Source of the DNA: Salegentibacter salegens
Lineage (GTDB): Bacteria; Bacteroidota; Bacteroidia; Flavobacteriales; Flavobacteriaceae
DNA length: 64,000 bases
Assembly (NCBI RefSeq): GCF_900142975.1
Contig: NZ_LT670848.1
Span: forward strand, 992,001-1,056,000
Direction: 5' to 3'
In this document: piece after piece, positions 41,484-49,917 of the stretch
Layout of the letters: each line of letters opens with the position of its first letter
How positions within the stretch are numbered: the first letter of the stretch is position 1
Notes under the pieces: model-generated
Told to the model about the DNA's origin: nothing
What the model saw: only the letters and a program-made list of their open reading frames with translations
Database searches by the model: none
Made by a program: the position numbers and the translations under genes

Positions 41484-44336
41484 TTATTTACTCAAATACA
41501 TCTTCCTCCTACTATAAAGATCGTAGAAGGCATCATCTTTAAGACTATCTATAAAAAGGATACTTTCTCCTGTACTCTTCATTTCGGGCCCAAGTTGCTT
41601 GTTCACTTTATGGAACTTATTGAAAGAAAATACAGGTTGTTTTATGGCGTAACCATCCAATTGCGGATTAAAGTTAAAATCTTTCACCTTTTTATGTCCC
41701 AGCATTACTTTGGTCGCGTAATTTACATAAGGTTCTTTATAAGCCTTAGCGATAAACGGCACCGTTCTGGATGCCCTTGGATTGGCTTCAATGATATAAA
41801 CCATATCATCTTTTATCGCGAACTGAATATTGATTAATCCAACTGTGTTAAGCGCTAGAGCGATTTTATGGGTATGATCTTTAATTTGCTGCATCACAAG
41901 GTCTCCAAGGTTAAATGGTGGAAGCACCGCGTTAGAATCACCTGAGTGGATTCCACAAGGTTCAATATGCTCCATAATTCCTATAATATGAACATCTTCA
42001 CCATCACAAATCGCATCAGCTTCAGCTTCTATGGCGCCATCTAAGTAGTGATCCAGCAATAATTTATTATTCGGAATTTTTCGAAGTAAATCTACCACGG
42101 TTTCTTCAAGCTCATCTTTATTGATCACGATCTTCATTCCCTGGCCACCCAATACATAAGAAGGTCTTACCAGGATCGGAAAATCAAGCTCATCGGCAAG
42201 AGCCAGTGCTTCCTCTGCTGTTTCAGCGGTTCCAAATTCAGGATAAGGAATGTCGTTGGCCTGAAGCAATTTTGAAAAACTTCCGCGATCTTCTGCAAGA
42301 TCTAAAGCTTCGTAACTGGTTCCCATAATTTTAATTCCGTAGCGGTCTAATTTTTCAGCTAATTTCAGGGCGGTTTGCCCACCAAGCTGAACGATCACAC
42401 CTTCCGGTTTTTCGTGGCGAATTATATCATAAATATGTTCCCAGAAAACCGGTTCGAAATAAAGTTTATCGGCAATATCAAAATCGGTTGAAACCGTTTC
42501 AGGATTACAGTTAATCATTATAGTTTCATAACCACATTCTGAAGCGGCAAGAACACCGTGAACACAACTGTAATCAAACTCAATTCCCTGGCCTATTCTA
42601 TTTGGACCTGAACCAAGAACTACAATCTTTTTCTTCTCGCTCACTTTGCTTTCGTTATCTACGTAACGTTTTCCATCTGGAGTTTCAATTTCGGCTTCAA
42701 AAGTGGAATAATAATAAGGAGTTTCAGCTTTAAATTCAGCCGCACAGGTATCCACAAGTTTGTAAACCCTATTTATTCCTAAATCTACACGTTTGTTGTA
42801 AACTTCACTTTCTAAACAATCCAGCATATGCGCTATTTGTCTATCGGCAAAACCTTTTTGTTTTGCTTCTAGCAACAAATCTTTAGGCAGGGACTCTTTA
42901 TCAAATTTAGAAATCTCTACATCTAAAGCGTAAAGTTCTTCGTATTGCCTTAAGAACCACATATCTATTTTAGTGATCTCGTGGATGCGACTTAGCGGAA
43001 TTCCCGCCTGTATCGCATCATAGATCACAAATACACGGTCCCAGCTGGCATAGGTAAGTTTTTCTATAATTTCGTCGTACTTGGTATGGCTTTTTCCGTC
43101 AGCTCCAAGTCCGTTTCTTTTAATTTCAAGAGATTGTGTGGCTTTATGAAGTGCTTCCTGGAACGAACGTCCAATTCCCATCACTTCTCCTACAGATTTC
43201 ATTTGCAGGCCTAAAGTGCGATCTGCACCTTCAAATTTATCGAAATTCCAACGCGGAATTTTAACGATCACATAATCTAAAGTTGGTTCGAATAACGCTG
43301 AAGTAGATTTAGTAATCTGGTTTTCAAGTTCATCTAAATTATAACCAATTGCCAGTTTTGTTGCAATTTTCGCAATTGGATATCCTGTTGCTTTAGAGGC
43401 CAAAGCTGAAGATCTGGAAACCCTTGGGTTAATTTCTATCGCTATAATATCTTCTTTTTCGTCTGGACTTACGGCAAACTGCACATTACATCCACCGGCA
43501 AAATCGCCAATATTGCGCATCATTTTTATGGCCATATCACGCATACGCTGGTAAGTAGTGTCGCTTAAAGTCATTGCAGGCGCTACCGTAATTGAATCCC
43601 CGGTATGGATTCCCATAGGATCCATATTCTCTATAGAACAAATAATTACCACATTATCGTTCTTATCTCTTAGAAGTTCTAACTCATACTCTTTCCAGCC
43701 TAAAAGGGCTTTATCGATTAATACCTCGTGAATTGGCGAAGCTTCTAAACCATAAGTAAGCTTCTCGTCAAATTCTTCGGGGCCGTGTACAAACGAAGCT
43801 CCACTTCCGCCTAAAGTAAAAGAAGCTCTAATTACTAAAGGAAAACCAAACTCCTGGGCAACTTCTTTTCCCTGAAGGTAAGAAGTCACTGTTTTTGCGG
43901 GAGCTACGGGAATACCTATTCTCCCCATAAGTTGTTTAAACTTCTCGCGATCTTCGGTAATATTAATGGCGTCTATATCTACTCCTATTAATTTGATTCC
44001 GAAATCTTCCCAAATCCCCTTTTCATCGGCTTCTATACAGAGATTTAAAGCAGTTTGACCACCCATTGTTGGTAGAACAGCATCTATATTGGGATGCGCT
44101 TTTAGAATTTCTACAATAGATTTTGTGGTTAAAGGTTTCAGGTAGACGTGATCTGCCATAGACGGATCTGTCATTATCGTTGCCGGATTGGAATTGAGCA
44201 GGATAGTTTCTATCCCATCTTCACGTAAAGAACGTAAGGATTGAGTTCCGGCATAATCAAATTCGCAGGCCTGGCCTATAATAATAGGTCCTGAGCCAAT
44301 AATAAGGATACTTTTAAGGTTGTTGTTTTTGGGCAT
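41484..44336 (-). CDS. carB: Carbamoyl-phosphate synthase large subunit, without the C-terminal regulatory domain
   Basis: Makes carbamoyl phosphate for arginine and pyrimidine synthesis together with the small subunit (not in the window). The two ATP-grasp halves are clear: ILIIGSGPIIIGQACEFDYA at the start, RASFTLGGSGASFVHG, EINPRVSRSSALASKATGYP, then IVVLGSGPNRIGQGIEFDYS, RPSYVLGGQGMKIVI and EANPRASRTVPFIAKA. The protein ends at residue 950, just after the second ATP-grasp half, whereas E. coli CarB has 1073 residues with a methylglyoxal-synthase-like domain that binds UMP and ornithine. I see no frameshift or remnant of that domain downstream. The same length is, as I recall, usual in Flavobacteriaceae. 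Confidence 0.97.
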   Translation of the reverse strand: MPKNNNLKSILIIGSGPIIIGQACEFDYAGTQSLRSLREDGIETILLNSNPATIMTDPSMADHVYLKPLTTKSIVEILKAHPNIDAVLPTMGGQTALNLCIEADEKGIWEDFGIKLIGVDIDAINITEDREKFKQLMGRIGIPVAPAKTVTSYLQGKEVAQEFGFPLVIRASFTLGGSGASFVHGPEEFDEKLTYGLEASPIHEVLIDKALLGWKEYELELLRDKNDNVVIICSIENMDPMGIHTGDSITVAPAMTLSDTTYQRMRDMAIKMMRNIGDFAGGCNVQFAVSPDEKEDIIAIEINPRVSRSSALASKATGYPIAKIATKLAIGYNLDELENQITKSTSALFEPTLDYVIVKIPRWNFDKFEGADRTLGLQMKSVGEVMGIGRSFQEALHKATQSLEIKRNGLGADGKSHTKYDEIIEKLTYASWDRVFVIYDAIQAGIPLSRIHEITKIDMWFLRQYEELYALDVEISKFDKESLPKDLLLEAKQKGFADRQIAHMLDCLESEVYNKRVDLGINRVYKLVDTCAAEFKAETPYYYSTFEAEIETPDGKRYVDNESKVSEKKKIVVLGSGPNRIGQGIEFDYSCVHGVLAASECGYETIMINCNPETVSTDFDIADKLYFEPVFWEHIYDIIRHEKPEGVIVQLGGQTALKLAEKLDRYGIKIMGTSYEALDLAEDRGSFSKLLQANDIPYPEFGTAETAEEALALADELDFPILVRPSYVLGGQGMKIVINKDELEETVVDLLRKIPNNKLLLDHYLDGAIEAEADAICDGEDVHIIGIMEHIEPCGIHSGDSNAVLPPFNLGDLVMQQIKDHTHKIALALNTVGLINIQFAIKDDMVYIIEANPRASRTVPFIAKAYKEPYVNYATKVMLGHKKVKDFNFNPQLDGYAIKQPVFSFNKFHKVNKQLGPEMKSTGESILFIDSLKDDAFYDLYSRRKMYLSK

Positions 44337-44392
44337 TTTATCAGGATTGTAGCATATTAAACATAAAAGTAAGGAAGCGATTGGATATAAAA

Positions 44393-44421
44393 AAAGGCGT
44401 TACTAAAAAAGTAACACCTTT
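44393..44421 (-). terminator. Terminator of rpmH
   Basis: AAAGGcGTTACT and AGTAACaCCTTT pair across a short A-rich loop, with a run of seven U on the minus strand. It lies 25 bases after the rpmH stop and before carB. Confidence 0.8.
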
Positions 44422-44445
44422 AAATATTTTAAAACCTAATTCTCA

Positions 44446-44604
44446 TTAGTGCTTATGTCTGTTTTCAGAAGAGACAGATATTTTCTTTCTTCCTTTAGCC
44501 CTTCTTCTGGCGAGGACTTTTCTTCCGTTTGCACTAGCCATTCTTTCTCGAAAACCGTGCTTGTTCTTTCTTTTTCTCTTGGATGGTTGAAACGTTCTTT
44601 TCAT
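44446..44604 (-). CDS. rpmH: 50S ribosomal protein L34
   Basis: A 52-residue, very basic protein beginning [20 protein letters not shown] and continuing [20 protein letters not shown], the near-invariant L34 sequence. The C-terminal extension ([12 protein letters not shown]) is usual in flavobacteria. It has its own promoter and terminator and is upstream of carB on the same strand, away from the dnaA/rnpA context usual elsewhere. Confidence 0.98.
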   Translation of the reverse strand: MKRTFQPSKRKRKNKHGFRERMASANGRKVLARRRAKGRKKISVSSENRHKH

Positions 44605-44662
44605 TTTAAATATCTTTAAATCTTCTGAATAATCGTTTTTATAGCTCTCTGTAAAACTGCGT

Positions 44663-44693
44663 GCAAATATACAAAGCTTTTTAACTATTACAA
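44663..44693 (-). promoter_or_regulatory. Promoter of rpmH
   Basis: On the minus strand TTG (44691-44693) and TATATTTG (44663-44670) are separated by exactly 19 bp, a perfect match to the Bacteroidota pattern TTG-N19-TAnnTTTG. It ends about 58 bases before the ATG of rpmH, a strongly expressed gene. Confidence 0.7.
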
Positions 44694-44726
44694 GAGGTAA
44701 TTTAAATTATTTTTAATTGTTTTTCT

Positions 44727-44734
44727 TACCTTTG
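44727..44734 (+). promoter_or_regulatory. Candidate -7 element of the TPR membrane protein gene
   Basis: TACCTTTG (TAnnTTTG) 23 bases before the ATG. The extended string TACCTTTGCCGCTT is identical to that upstream of the DEAD-box gene at 2625. Confidence 0.45.
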
Positions 44735-44757
44735 CCGCTTCCTAAATAAATGCATTT

Positions 44758-45273
44758 ATGTTTAATAAGAATATCAAGTTAGTTTTAGCAGGAGCTGTAT
44801 TAGGCCTTGCCATTTGGCAGTTTGTAGAAGGAAACATTGGTAATGGTATCATGTTCGTTCTACTTTCTTTAATTTTTGTGTTCCTGTATTTTAAAAACGA
44901 AATGATATTGCTTGCTTTTCTAAGACTTAGAAAACAAGATTTCCCCGGAGCAAAAAAATGGCTAGACCGAATTAAAAATCCGGAAACTGCCCTTACACAA
45001 AAACAACAGGGTTACTATTGGTACTTGCACGGCCTTATGGTTTCACAAACCAATATTACCCAGGCTGAAAAGTTCTTTAAACGCGCCATTAAATTAGGCC
45101 TCGCAATGGATCAGGATTTGGCAATGGCCAAACTTAACCTTGCCGGAATCTCGATGACTAAACGTCGAAAAAGAGAAGCTACCAATTTACTTGCTGAAGC
45201 TAAAAAACTGGATAAGCACGGCATGCTTAAAGACCAGATTAAGATGATGAAGCAACAAATGAAAAAAATCTAA
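44758..45273 (+). CDS. Membrane-anchored protein with TPR-like repeats
   Basis: The 171-residue protein has two N-terminal spans (LVLAGAVLGLAIWQFVEG and MFVLLSLIFVFLYF) and a helical cytoplasmic part with TPR-like helices: FPGAKKWLDRIKNPE, QGYYWYLHGLMVS, ITQAEKFFKRAIKLGLAMDQ and KREATNLLAEAKKLD. Such repeats mediate protein contacts; no specific role is recognisable. It is divergent from rpmH. Confidence 0.78.
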   Translation: MFNKNIKLVLAGAVLGLAIWQFVEGNIGNGIMFVLLSLIFVFLYFKNEMILLAFLRLRKQDFPGAKKWLDRIKNPETALTQKQQGYYWYLHGLMVSQTNITQAEKFFKRAIKLGLAMDQDLAMAKLNLAGISMTKRRKREATNLLAEAKKLDKHGMLKDQIKMMKQQMKKI

Positions 45274-45380
45274 TATTTAGATAAATTTAGTTAATTTCAG
45301 CTTTCTTTAATTTTTCCGCAACTTTTAGCCAAAATATTGACCCTTCAGCGATAATATTTCAGTGCTAGTTTCTTCCGAAG

Positions 45381-45388
45381 TATCTTTG
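45381..45388 (+). promoter_or_regulatory. Candidate -7 element of the thioredoxin-fold gene
   Basis: TATCTTTG matches TAnnTTTG 24 bases upstream of the ATG at 45413. Confidence 0.4.
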
Positions 45389-45412
45389 TTTTAACTTAAC
45401 AGAACAAAGTGC

Positions 45413-46126
45413 ATGAAGAGACTTTTACTCCTCTTTTTTATAATTTTCGGCTTAAATATTCAGGCCCAGACAGAGAAAAGCGATAAGCTTTATTTCTCTG
45501 ACGCACTTGTTATGCATTTGCCCAAATATAACCAAGAAGCAAAAGCCGCCTACAGGCACCGGCAGTTTGAGGAAGCCGACAGGTTATTTGAAAACTTCGT
45601 TACCACTAAACTTAAAGGAACTTATATAGATAATTTTAAATTTCTAAATCTAAAAGAAAAAGAAGTTGCCTTATACGATTATAAAAAGCCTGTTTATTTA
45701 CTAACCTATGCTTCATGGTGCATTCCGGGAAAAGGCGAAATACCTGCGCTAAACGAACTTGCCGATAAATACCGGGATAAAATTGATTTTGTAATCCTGT
45801 TTTGGGATAAAAAAGAAACCGCCAGGAAACTTTCTAAGCAATTCAATTCGCATATTAATGTATTATATGTAGATGAAACCAGGAACAACCATTCTTATGT
45901 AGTAGAAAACCTGAAACATTCTTTAGGTTTACCAACTTGTTATTTAATTGCCGGGGACCGCGAAATTATGGATATTAAAAGAAGTATTTTTTATCCCTAT
46001 AATTTATCTAAAGAAAAATCTTTTGAGCTTAATTACGAGGCGATTAATTCGGCGATTACCAATAACCTTATCGGAAATTCTAAAAATAAGGAACCGGTAA
46101 AATGGAGTGCCATTGCTCCTGATTAA
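45413..46126 (+). CDS. Secreted TlpA-like thioredoxin-fold protein with a single active-site Cys
   Basis: The 237-residue protein has a signal peptide (LLLFFIIFGLNIQAQ) and a thioredoxin/TlpA-like domain from about residue 85: LKEKEVALYDYKKPVYLLTY, the active-site region ASWCIPGKGEIPAL, DFVILFWDKKETARKL and GLPTCYLIAGDREI with the cis-Pro loop. The active site reads CIPG instead of CxxC, so the resolving Cys is missing and a normal disulfide-exchange cycle is not possible. It may be a structural or peroxide-sensing variant. It converges directly with the cls gene (stop codons adjacent). Confidence 0.82.
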   Translation: MKRLLLLFFIIFGLNIQAQTEKSDKLYFSDALVMHLPKYNQEAKAAYRHRQFEEADRLFENFVTTKLKGTYIDNFKFLNLKEKEVALYDYKKPVYLLTYASWCIPGKGEIPALNELADKYRDKIDFVILFWDKKETARKLSKQFNSHINVLYVDETRNNHSYVVENLKHSLGLPTCYLIAGDREIMDIKRSIFYPYNLSKEKSFELNYEAINSAITNNLIGNSKNKEPVKWSAIAPD

Positions 46127-47590
46127 TTAGAGTAAAGGTGCCCATAGCCTTGCCAAAGCTTCCCTTATTTTTTCTAATGCCGGCCGTTGCATCCATTCCT
46201 CGATAGTTAATTTGGTAGTCTCTTTAAGGTCATTTTTGTAGACCTCGGTCATTTCTTCAGCAACCTCTTTATCATATAAAAAAGCATTGATCTCAAAGTT
46301 GATATCAAAACTGCGATTATCAAGATTACAGGAGCCAATACTCGTTAACACCCCGTCTACCACCATAGTTTTAGCATGAACCATCCCTTTATGATAATGA
46401 AAAACCTGCACTCCAGATTCTAATAATTTTTCGATATATGAATTAGTAGCATAACGAGCAATTACCGAATCTCCTTTTTCAGGAATAATAATTTTAACCT
46501 CCACTCCTATTCTACTTGCCATACATAATGCGGTAAGAATTTGATTGTTTGGGATAAAATAGGGTGTAGTAATATAAATATATTTATCGGCTGTGTTTAT
46601 GGCGGTTAGAATGGCTTCCATAATATTCTGCCAATCGGTATCGGGACCGCTGGCAGCAATTTGAACCGCTGTTCTCTGAGGTATATCAATCTTCGGAAAA
46701 AACTCGTCCTCAACTTTTAATTCCTTTCCGCTAATAAAATTAAAATTGAGCAGAAATTGCGCCTGTAAAGATTTTACCGCGTGGCCTTCAATTCTTAAAT
46801 GCGTGTCTCGCCAAAAAAGTTTTTCTTTTGGATTTTCTTCAAAATTCACATATTCATCACAAATATTAATTCCCCCAATAAAACCTATATTACCGTCTAT
46901 AATTGCCATTTTTCTATGGTTTCGGTAATTTAATTTACGGGTTAGATTGGGAAACCAAACCGGCATAAAAGGAAAAATTTCAATCCCACAGGATTTCATT
47001 TTCTTTACCGCTTTAGAAGAAAGTCGGCTTGCTACATAATCATAACTTACCCTTATTTTCACCCCTTCTTCAGCTTTCTCACATAGCAATAAGATAAGTC
47101 GGTTGCCTATTCTACCGCTATTAAAAATATAATATTCAATGTGAATATGGTGCTGGGCTTTCTTAATGTCATTAAATAAGGCTGAGAACTTATTTTCGCC
47201 ATTTATAAGGACACTGGCTTTATTTTTAAAAGTAACCGGCTTCTTTTGATTATTCTGAAGTAAATGAACTAGTTTTATCTTTTGCGCTATGCAGTCCTGG
47301 TCTAAATCTATAAGATCCTGATCTTTCAGGATAAGTTTATCTTCCCAATGTTGTATAATCTTTTGGTCGTAAAGCTTTTTTCTATTAAATAACTTACTTT
47401 TTCTAAATTCCTGGGCAAAAAAGTAATAGACCAGCAGGCCTATAACCGGCAATACAAAAAGTGCAAATATTAGAGAGATACTTTTTACAGGCTCCCTGAA
47501 ATGCATTAATTCGTAACCGGCCGTTATAAAAACGATTAAAAAATTGACAGATAAAAGAACCCACCAAAAATTATCCAGAAAAACATTCAT
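46127..47590 (-). CDS. cls: Cardiolipin synthase
   Basis: The 487-residue enzyme joins two phosphatidylglycerol molecules to make cardiolipin in the inner membrane. Two N-terminal spans are followed by two phospholipase-D HKD motifs, HRKMAIIDGNIGFIGG and HAKTMVVDG followed by SIGSCNLDNRSF. Length and order are those of ClsA-type synthases. It follows the lytic transglycosylase gene with no gap, as the last gene of a three-gene envelope operon. Confidence 0.95.
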   Translation of the reverse strand: MNVFLDNFWWVLLSVNFLIVFITAGYELMHFREPVKSISLIFALFVLPVIGLLVYYFFAQEFRKSKLFNRKKLYDQKIIQHWEDKLILKDQDLIDLDQDCIAQKIKLVHLLQNNQKKPVTFKNKASVLINGENKFSALFNDIKKAQHHIHIEYYIFNSGRIGNRLILLLCEKAEEGVKIRVSYDYVASRLSSKAVKKMKSCGIEIFPFMPVWFPNLTRKLNYRNHRKMAIIDGNIGFIGGINICDEYVNFEENPKEKLFWRDTHLRIEGHAVKSLQAQFLLNFNFISGKELKVEDEFFPKIDIPQRTAVQIAASGPDTDWQNIMEAILTAINTADKYIYITTPYFIPNNQILTALCMASRIGVEVKIIIPEKGDSVIARYATNSYIEKLLESGVQVFHYHKGMVHAKTMVVDGVLTSIGSCNLDNRSFDINFEINAFLYDKEVAEEMTEVYKNDLKETTKLTIEEWMQRPALEKIREALARLWAPLL

Positions 47591-48550
47591 TTACTTTACG
47601 GCGGTATAAGTATTTTCTTCAGGAATCTTAATCTCGTATTCCTTTCTGGAAGCATTATTTAAATGTGCTTCCCTAAGCCAGGGATTATGAATTTTTAGAA
47701 TCTTATAATTGATATCGAACTGATGTGCAAAATCGGCGAAATCTTTAACCACAGTATCAACCTTTACTGTTCTGGTTGGAATATGCTTATAAAGATGTTT
47801 TTCTTCAAAATTGAATCCGTATTCTTCAGGATTGCTTAAAATTTCTTTTAGCGCTAAAATTCTAAACATATATCTTCCGGTTTCTTCTCCCAGCAATAAT
47901 TCGTAATAATTATCTACTTTTTGGCGATCCAATTGTCTTTCAACACCCCTGTTACCGGCATTATAGGCTGCAGCGGCCATCGTCCAGGTTCCAAATTTCT
48001 CCTTAGATTTTTTCAGATAATCGGCTGCTACTCTGGTAGATTTTTCAATATGGTAACGCTCGTCTACGTTTCCGTTTATTTCCAAACCATAATCTTTACC
48101 TGTGCCTTCCATAATTTGCCAAAAACCTTTGGCTCCTGCGGGAGAAACTGCCTGGGTTAATCCGCTTTCAATTACAGCCAGGTATTTAAAATCGTCTGGC
48201 ACGCCTTCTTCCTTCAGAATAGGTTCTATGATTGGGAAATATTGATTGGCACGCTTTATTAAAAGCAAAGCGTTAGATTGCCAGTAGGTATTTACCAGCA
48301 ATTCCCTATCCATCCTTTCATAAATATCAGGATCGTTTATAGGCACTTCTTCTCCCGCAAAGTTTATATTTTCGGGCATTGGGAGGGCGTAGATATTATA
48401 ATCTTTTACCGGCCGCTCTTTTTGATTAGCTTCAGCAGATTCATTGCTATTTTCGCTTCCGGTTTCCGGAGACTGTTGGGCAGCTTGTATACTTACAAAC
48501 ACAATAGTGAAAAGTCCCACTATAACTAATGCAGTTTTTAAAATTTTCAT
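47591..48550 (-). CDS. Lytic transglycosylase (GH23)
   Basis: The 319-residue protein has an N-terminal signal (LKTALVIVGLFTIVFVSIQA), a spacer rich in Ser/Glu, and a GH23 domain with the catalytic Glu in LAVIESGLTQAVSPAGAKG, the FWQIMEGTG block, and AAAAYNAGNRGV. It cleaves peptidoglycan glycan strands to anhydro-muropeptides. The C-terminus has a short LysM-like stretch (FDINYKILKIHNPWLREAHL). It lies between the hydrolase and cls genes. Confidence 0.92.
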   Translation of the reverse strand: MKILKTALVIVGLFTIVFVSIQAAQQSPETGSENSNESAEANQKERPVKDYNIYALPMPENINFAGEEVPINDPDIYERMDRELLVNTYWQSNALLLIKRANQYFPIIEPILKEEGVPDDFKYLAVIESGLTQAVSPAGAKGFWQIMEGTGKDYGLEINGNVDERYHIEKSTRVAADYLKKSKEKFGTWTMAAAAYNAGNRGVERQLDRQKVDNYYELLLGEETGRYMFRILALKEILSNPEEYGFNFEEKHLYKHIPTRTVKVDTVVKDFADFAHQFDINYKILKIHNPWLREAHLNNASRKEYEIKIPEENTYTAVK

Positions 48551-48551
48551 A

Positions 48552-49253
48552 TTAATTCAATTTTTTATTTTTCTCTTCAATTTTTCCTGAAAGGATTATT
48601 TCAGGAAGGTACTTATTAAACCAACGGTAACGATTCAAAATCATTATATGAGTCCCGCCTTTTACCGTAATACATTCCGGAATATATTTTATAGGAAAAA
48701 TCTCATCTTTATCGCCGTGAATATGAACAATACCTTTTTGAGCTTTTGCGCAATTCCATAAAACCATATTTTCTATAGCCCAATCTAAATAACGCTGATT
48801 CCTAACCGAAAGATATTGCCGGTAAAGTTTTGCTCTTTTTTTTATAAAATCTCCTACCGCAATTTTTTCAAAATGATCTACATAATCCAGTAAACTGGTG
48901 GGAATTAGTTTAAACAAGCCGGTACTCGCGGCATAGCGCATGCGCCTTGGCAACTCTTCCCTGCATTTTACACTAGAAATTATAATAAGCCTTTTAAGCT
49001 TAAGACTCTTTGCCATTTCCTGAACAATAATCCCGCCAAAAGAAACTCCAATTAATACCGCGTTATCGTGCTCTACATATTTATTCATGCGGCCGGCGTA
49101 ATTTTTTAGACTTTCATCTTTTTTAGGAATCATCCATTCTAAAAAATGGATTTTAAAACGATCTTCGGGGAGTTTTATAAACTCAAAAATGGAAGAATTA
49201 GCAGCCATACCAGGCATAAAATAAACATGAATCAACTGGTTTTCTTCAGTCAT
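48552..49253 (-). CDS. Alpha/beta hydrolase
   Basis: The 233-residue protein has the nucleophile elbow LIGVSFGGIIVQEMA (GxSxG), an acidic residue in HGDKDEIFP and a late His in VKGGTHIMI, giving a complete Ser-Asp-His triad. The substrate is unknown. It heads a three-gene run with lytic transglycosylase and cls. Confidence 0.85.
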   Translation of the reverse strand: MTEENQLIHVYFMPGMAANSSIFEFIKLPEDRFKIHFLEWMIPKKDESLKNYAGRMNKYVEHDNAVLIGVSFGGIIVQEMAKSLKLKRLIIISSVKCREELPRRMRYAASTGLFKLIPTSLLDYVDHFEKIAVGDFIKKRAKLYRQYLSVRNQRYLDWAIENMVLWNCAKAQKGIVHIHGDKDEIFPIKYIPECITVKGGTHIMILNRYRWFNKYLPEIILSGKIEEKNKKLN

Positions 49254-49611
49254 TTTAACAAGTATATAACACTTAACATTGGCTTAATGCCGTAAATTTA
49301 CGTAAGAAGTGAATTTTGAAATATTCTAACTATTATATTCGAATGTTTCATTTAAATACTCCCAAAGCTTGTCTCTGGGTAGTTTTCACTTCAAAATTAC
49401 TGCTATTTATTTGGCTTTCACAATTGAAAGATTAAAAATAATGGAGAATTTTTTAAAGCCTGTAATTTTATTGTTTGCTGTTAATAATTCAGCTTTAAAG
49501 GCTTTATTTACCTACCTTTACACTAACCATCCAAAAAATATTCCAGCTGAAGATTTTCGCAAATTGCGACTAATTTTGCTGACTTAATGGTTTATAACAG
49601 AAAATAGAGAA

Positions 49612-49917
49612 ATGATGAATGCCGAAGAAATTATAATTACCGATAATGAGTTTTTAAGACAGTTTGAAACAACTATAAATCAACAACTTGCCACCATAGA
49701 ATACGCTCAACAGGAACGAAAAATCTTCTTAACCAAAGTTTTTATGCCTGAAGCTCTTAAAGAACAAGGCTATATGGATGTTTTTATTGAAGCTGTTTTA
49801 GAAGAAATTAAAGAGCGAAATACACGTGTAATGCCTACCAGCCCCGATGTTGCTAAATTTATACGAAAGAACAGAAGAAAGTACAAAGACTTGTTACCGG
49901 TAGGAATTAATATTTAA
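49612..49917 (+). CDS. Small GNAT-like N-acetyltransferase (YjdJ/PF14542-type)
   Basis: The 101-residue protein resembles the short GNAT-like acetyltransferases: DNEFLRQFETTINQQLATIE as the first strands, RKIFLTKVFMPEALKEQGY at the acetyl-CoA-binding strand, then RVMPTSPDVAKFIRKNRRKY. Sequence divergence makes the assignment tentative. It overlaps the convergent mtaB stop by 4 bases. Confidence 0.6.
   Translation: MMNAEEIIITDNEFLRQFETTINQQLATIEYAQQERKIFLTKVFMPEALKEQGYMDVFIEAVLEEIKERNTRVMPTSPDVAKFIRKNRRKYKDLLPVGINI

Noticed and set aside
49369..49587. Small plus-strand frame (TTG start, or ATG at 49441 for 48 residues)
   Set aside because: There is no recognisable family, ribosome-binding site or promoter, and the composition is like the surrounding AT-rich gap between two opposite genes. 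It could be real but I cannot support it.
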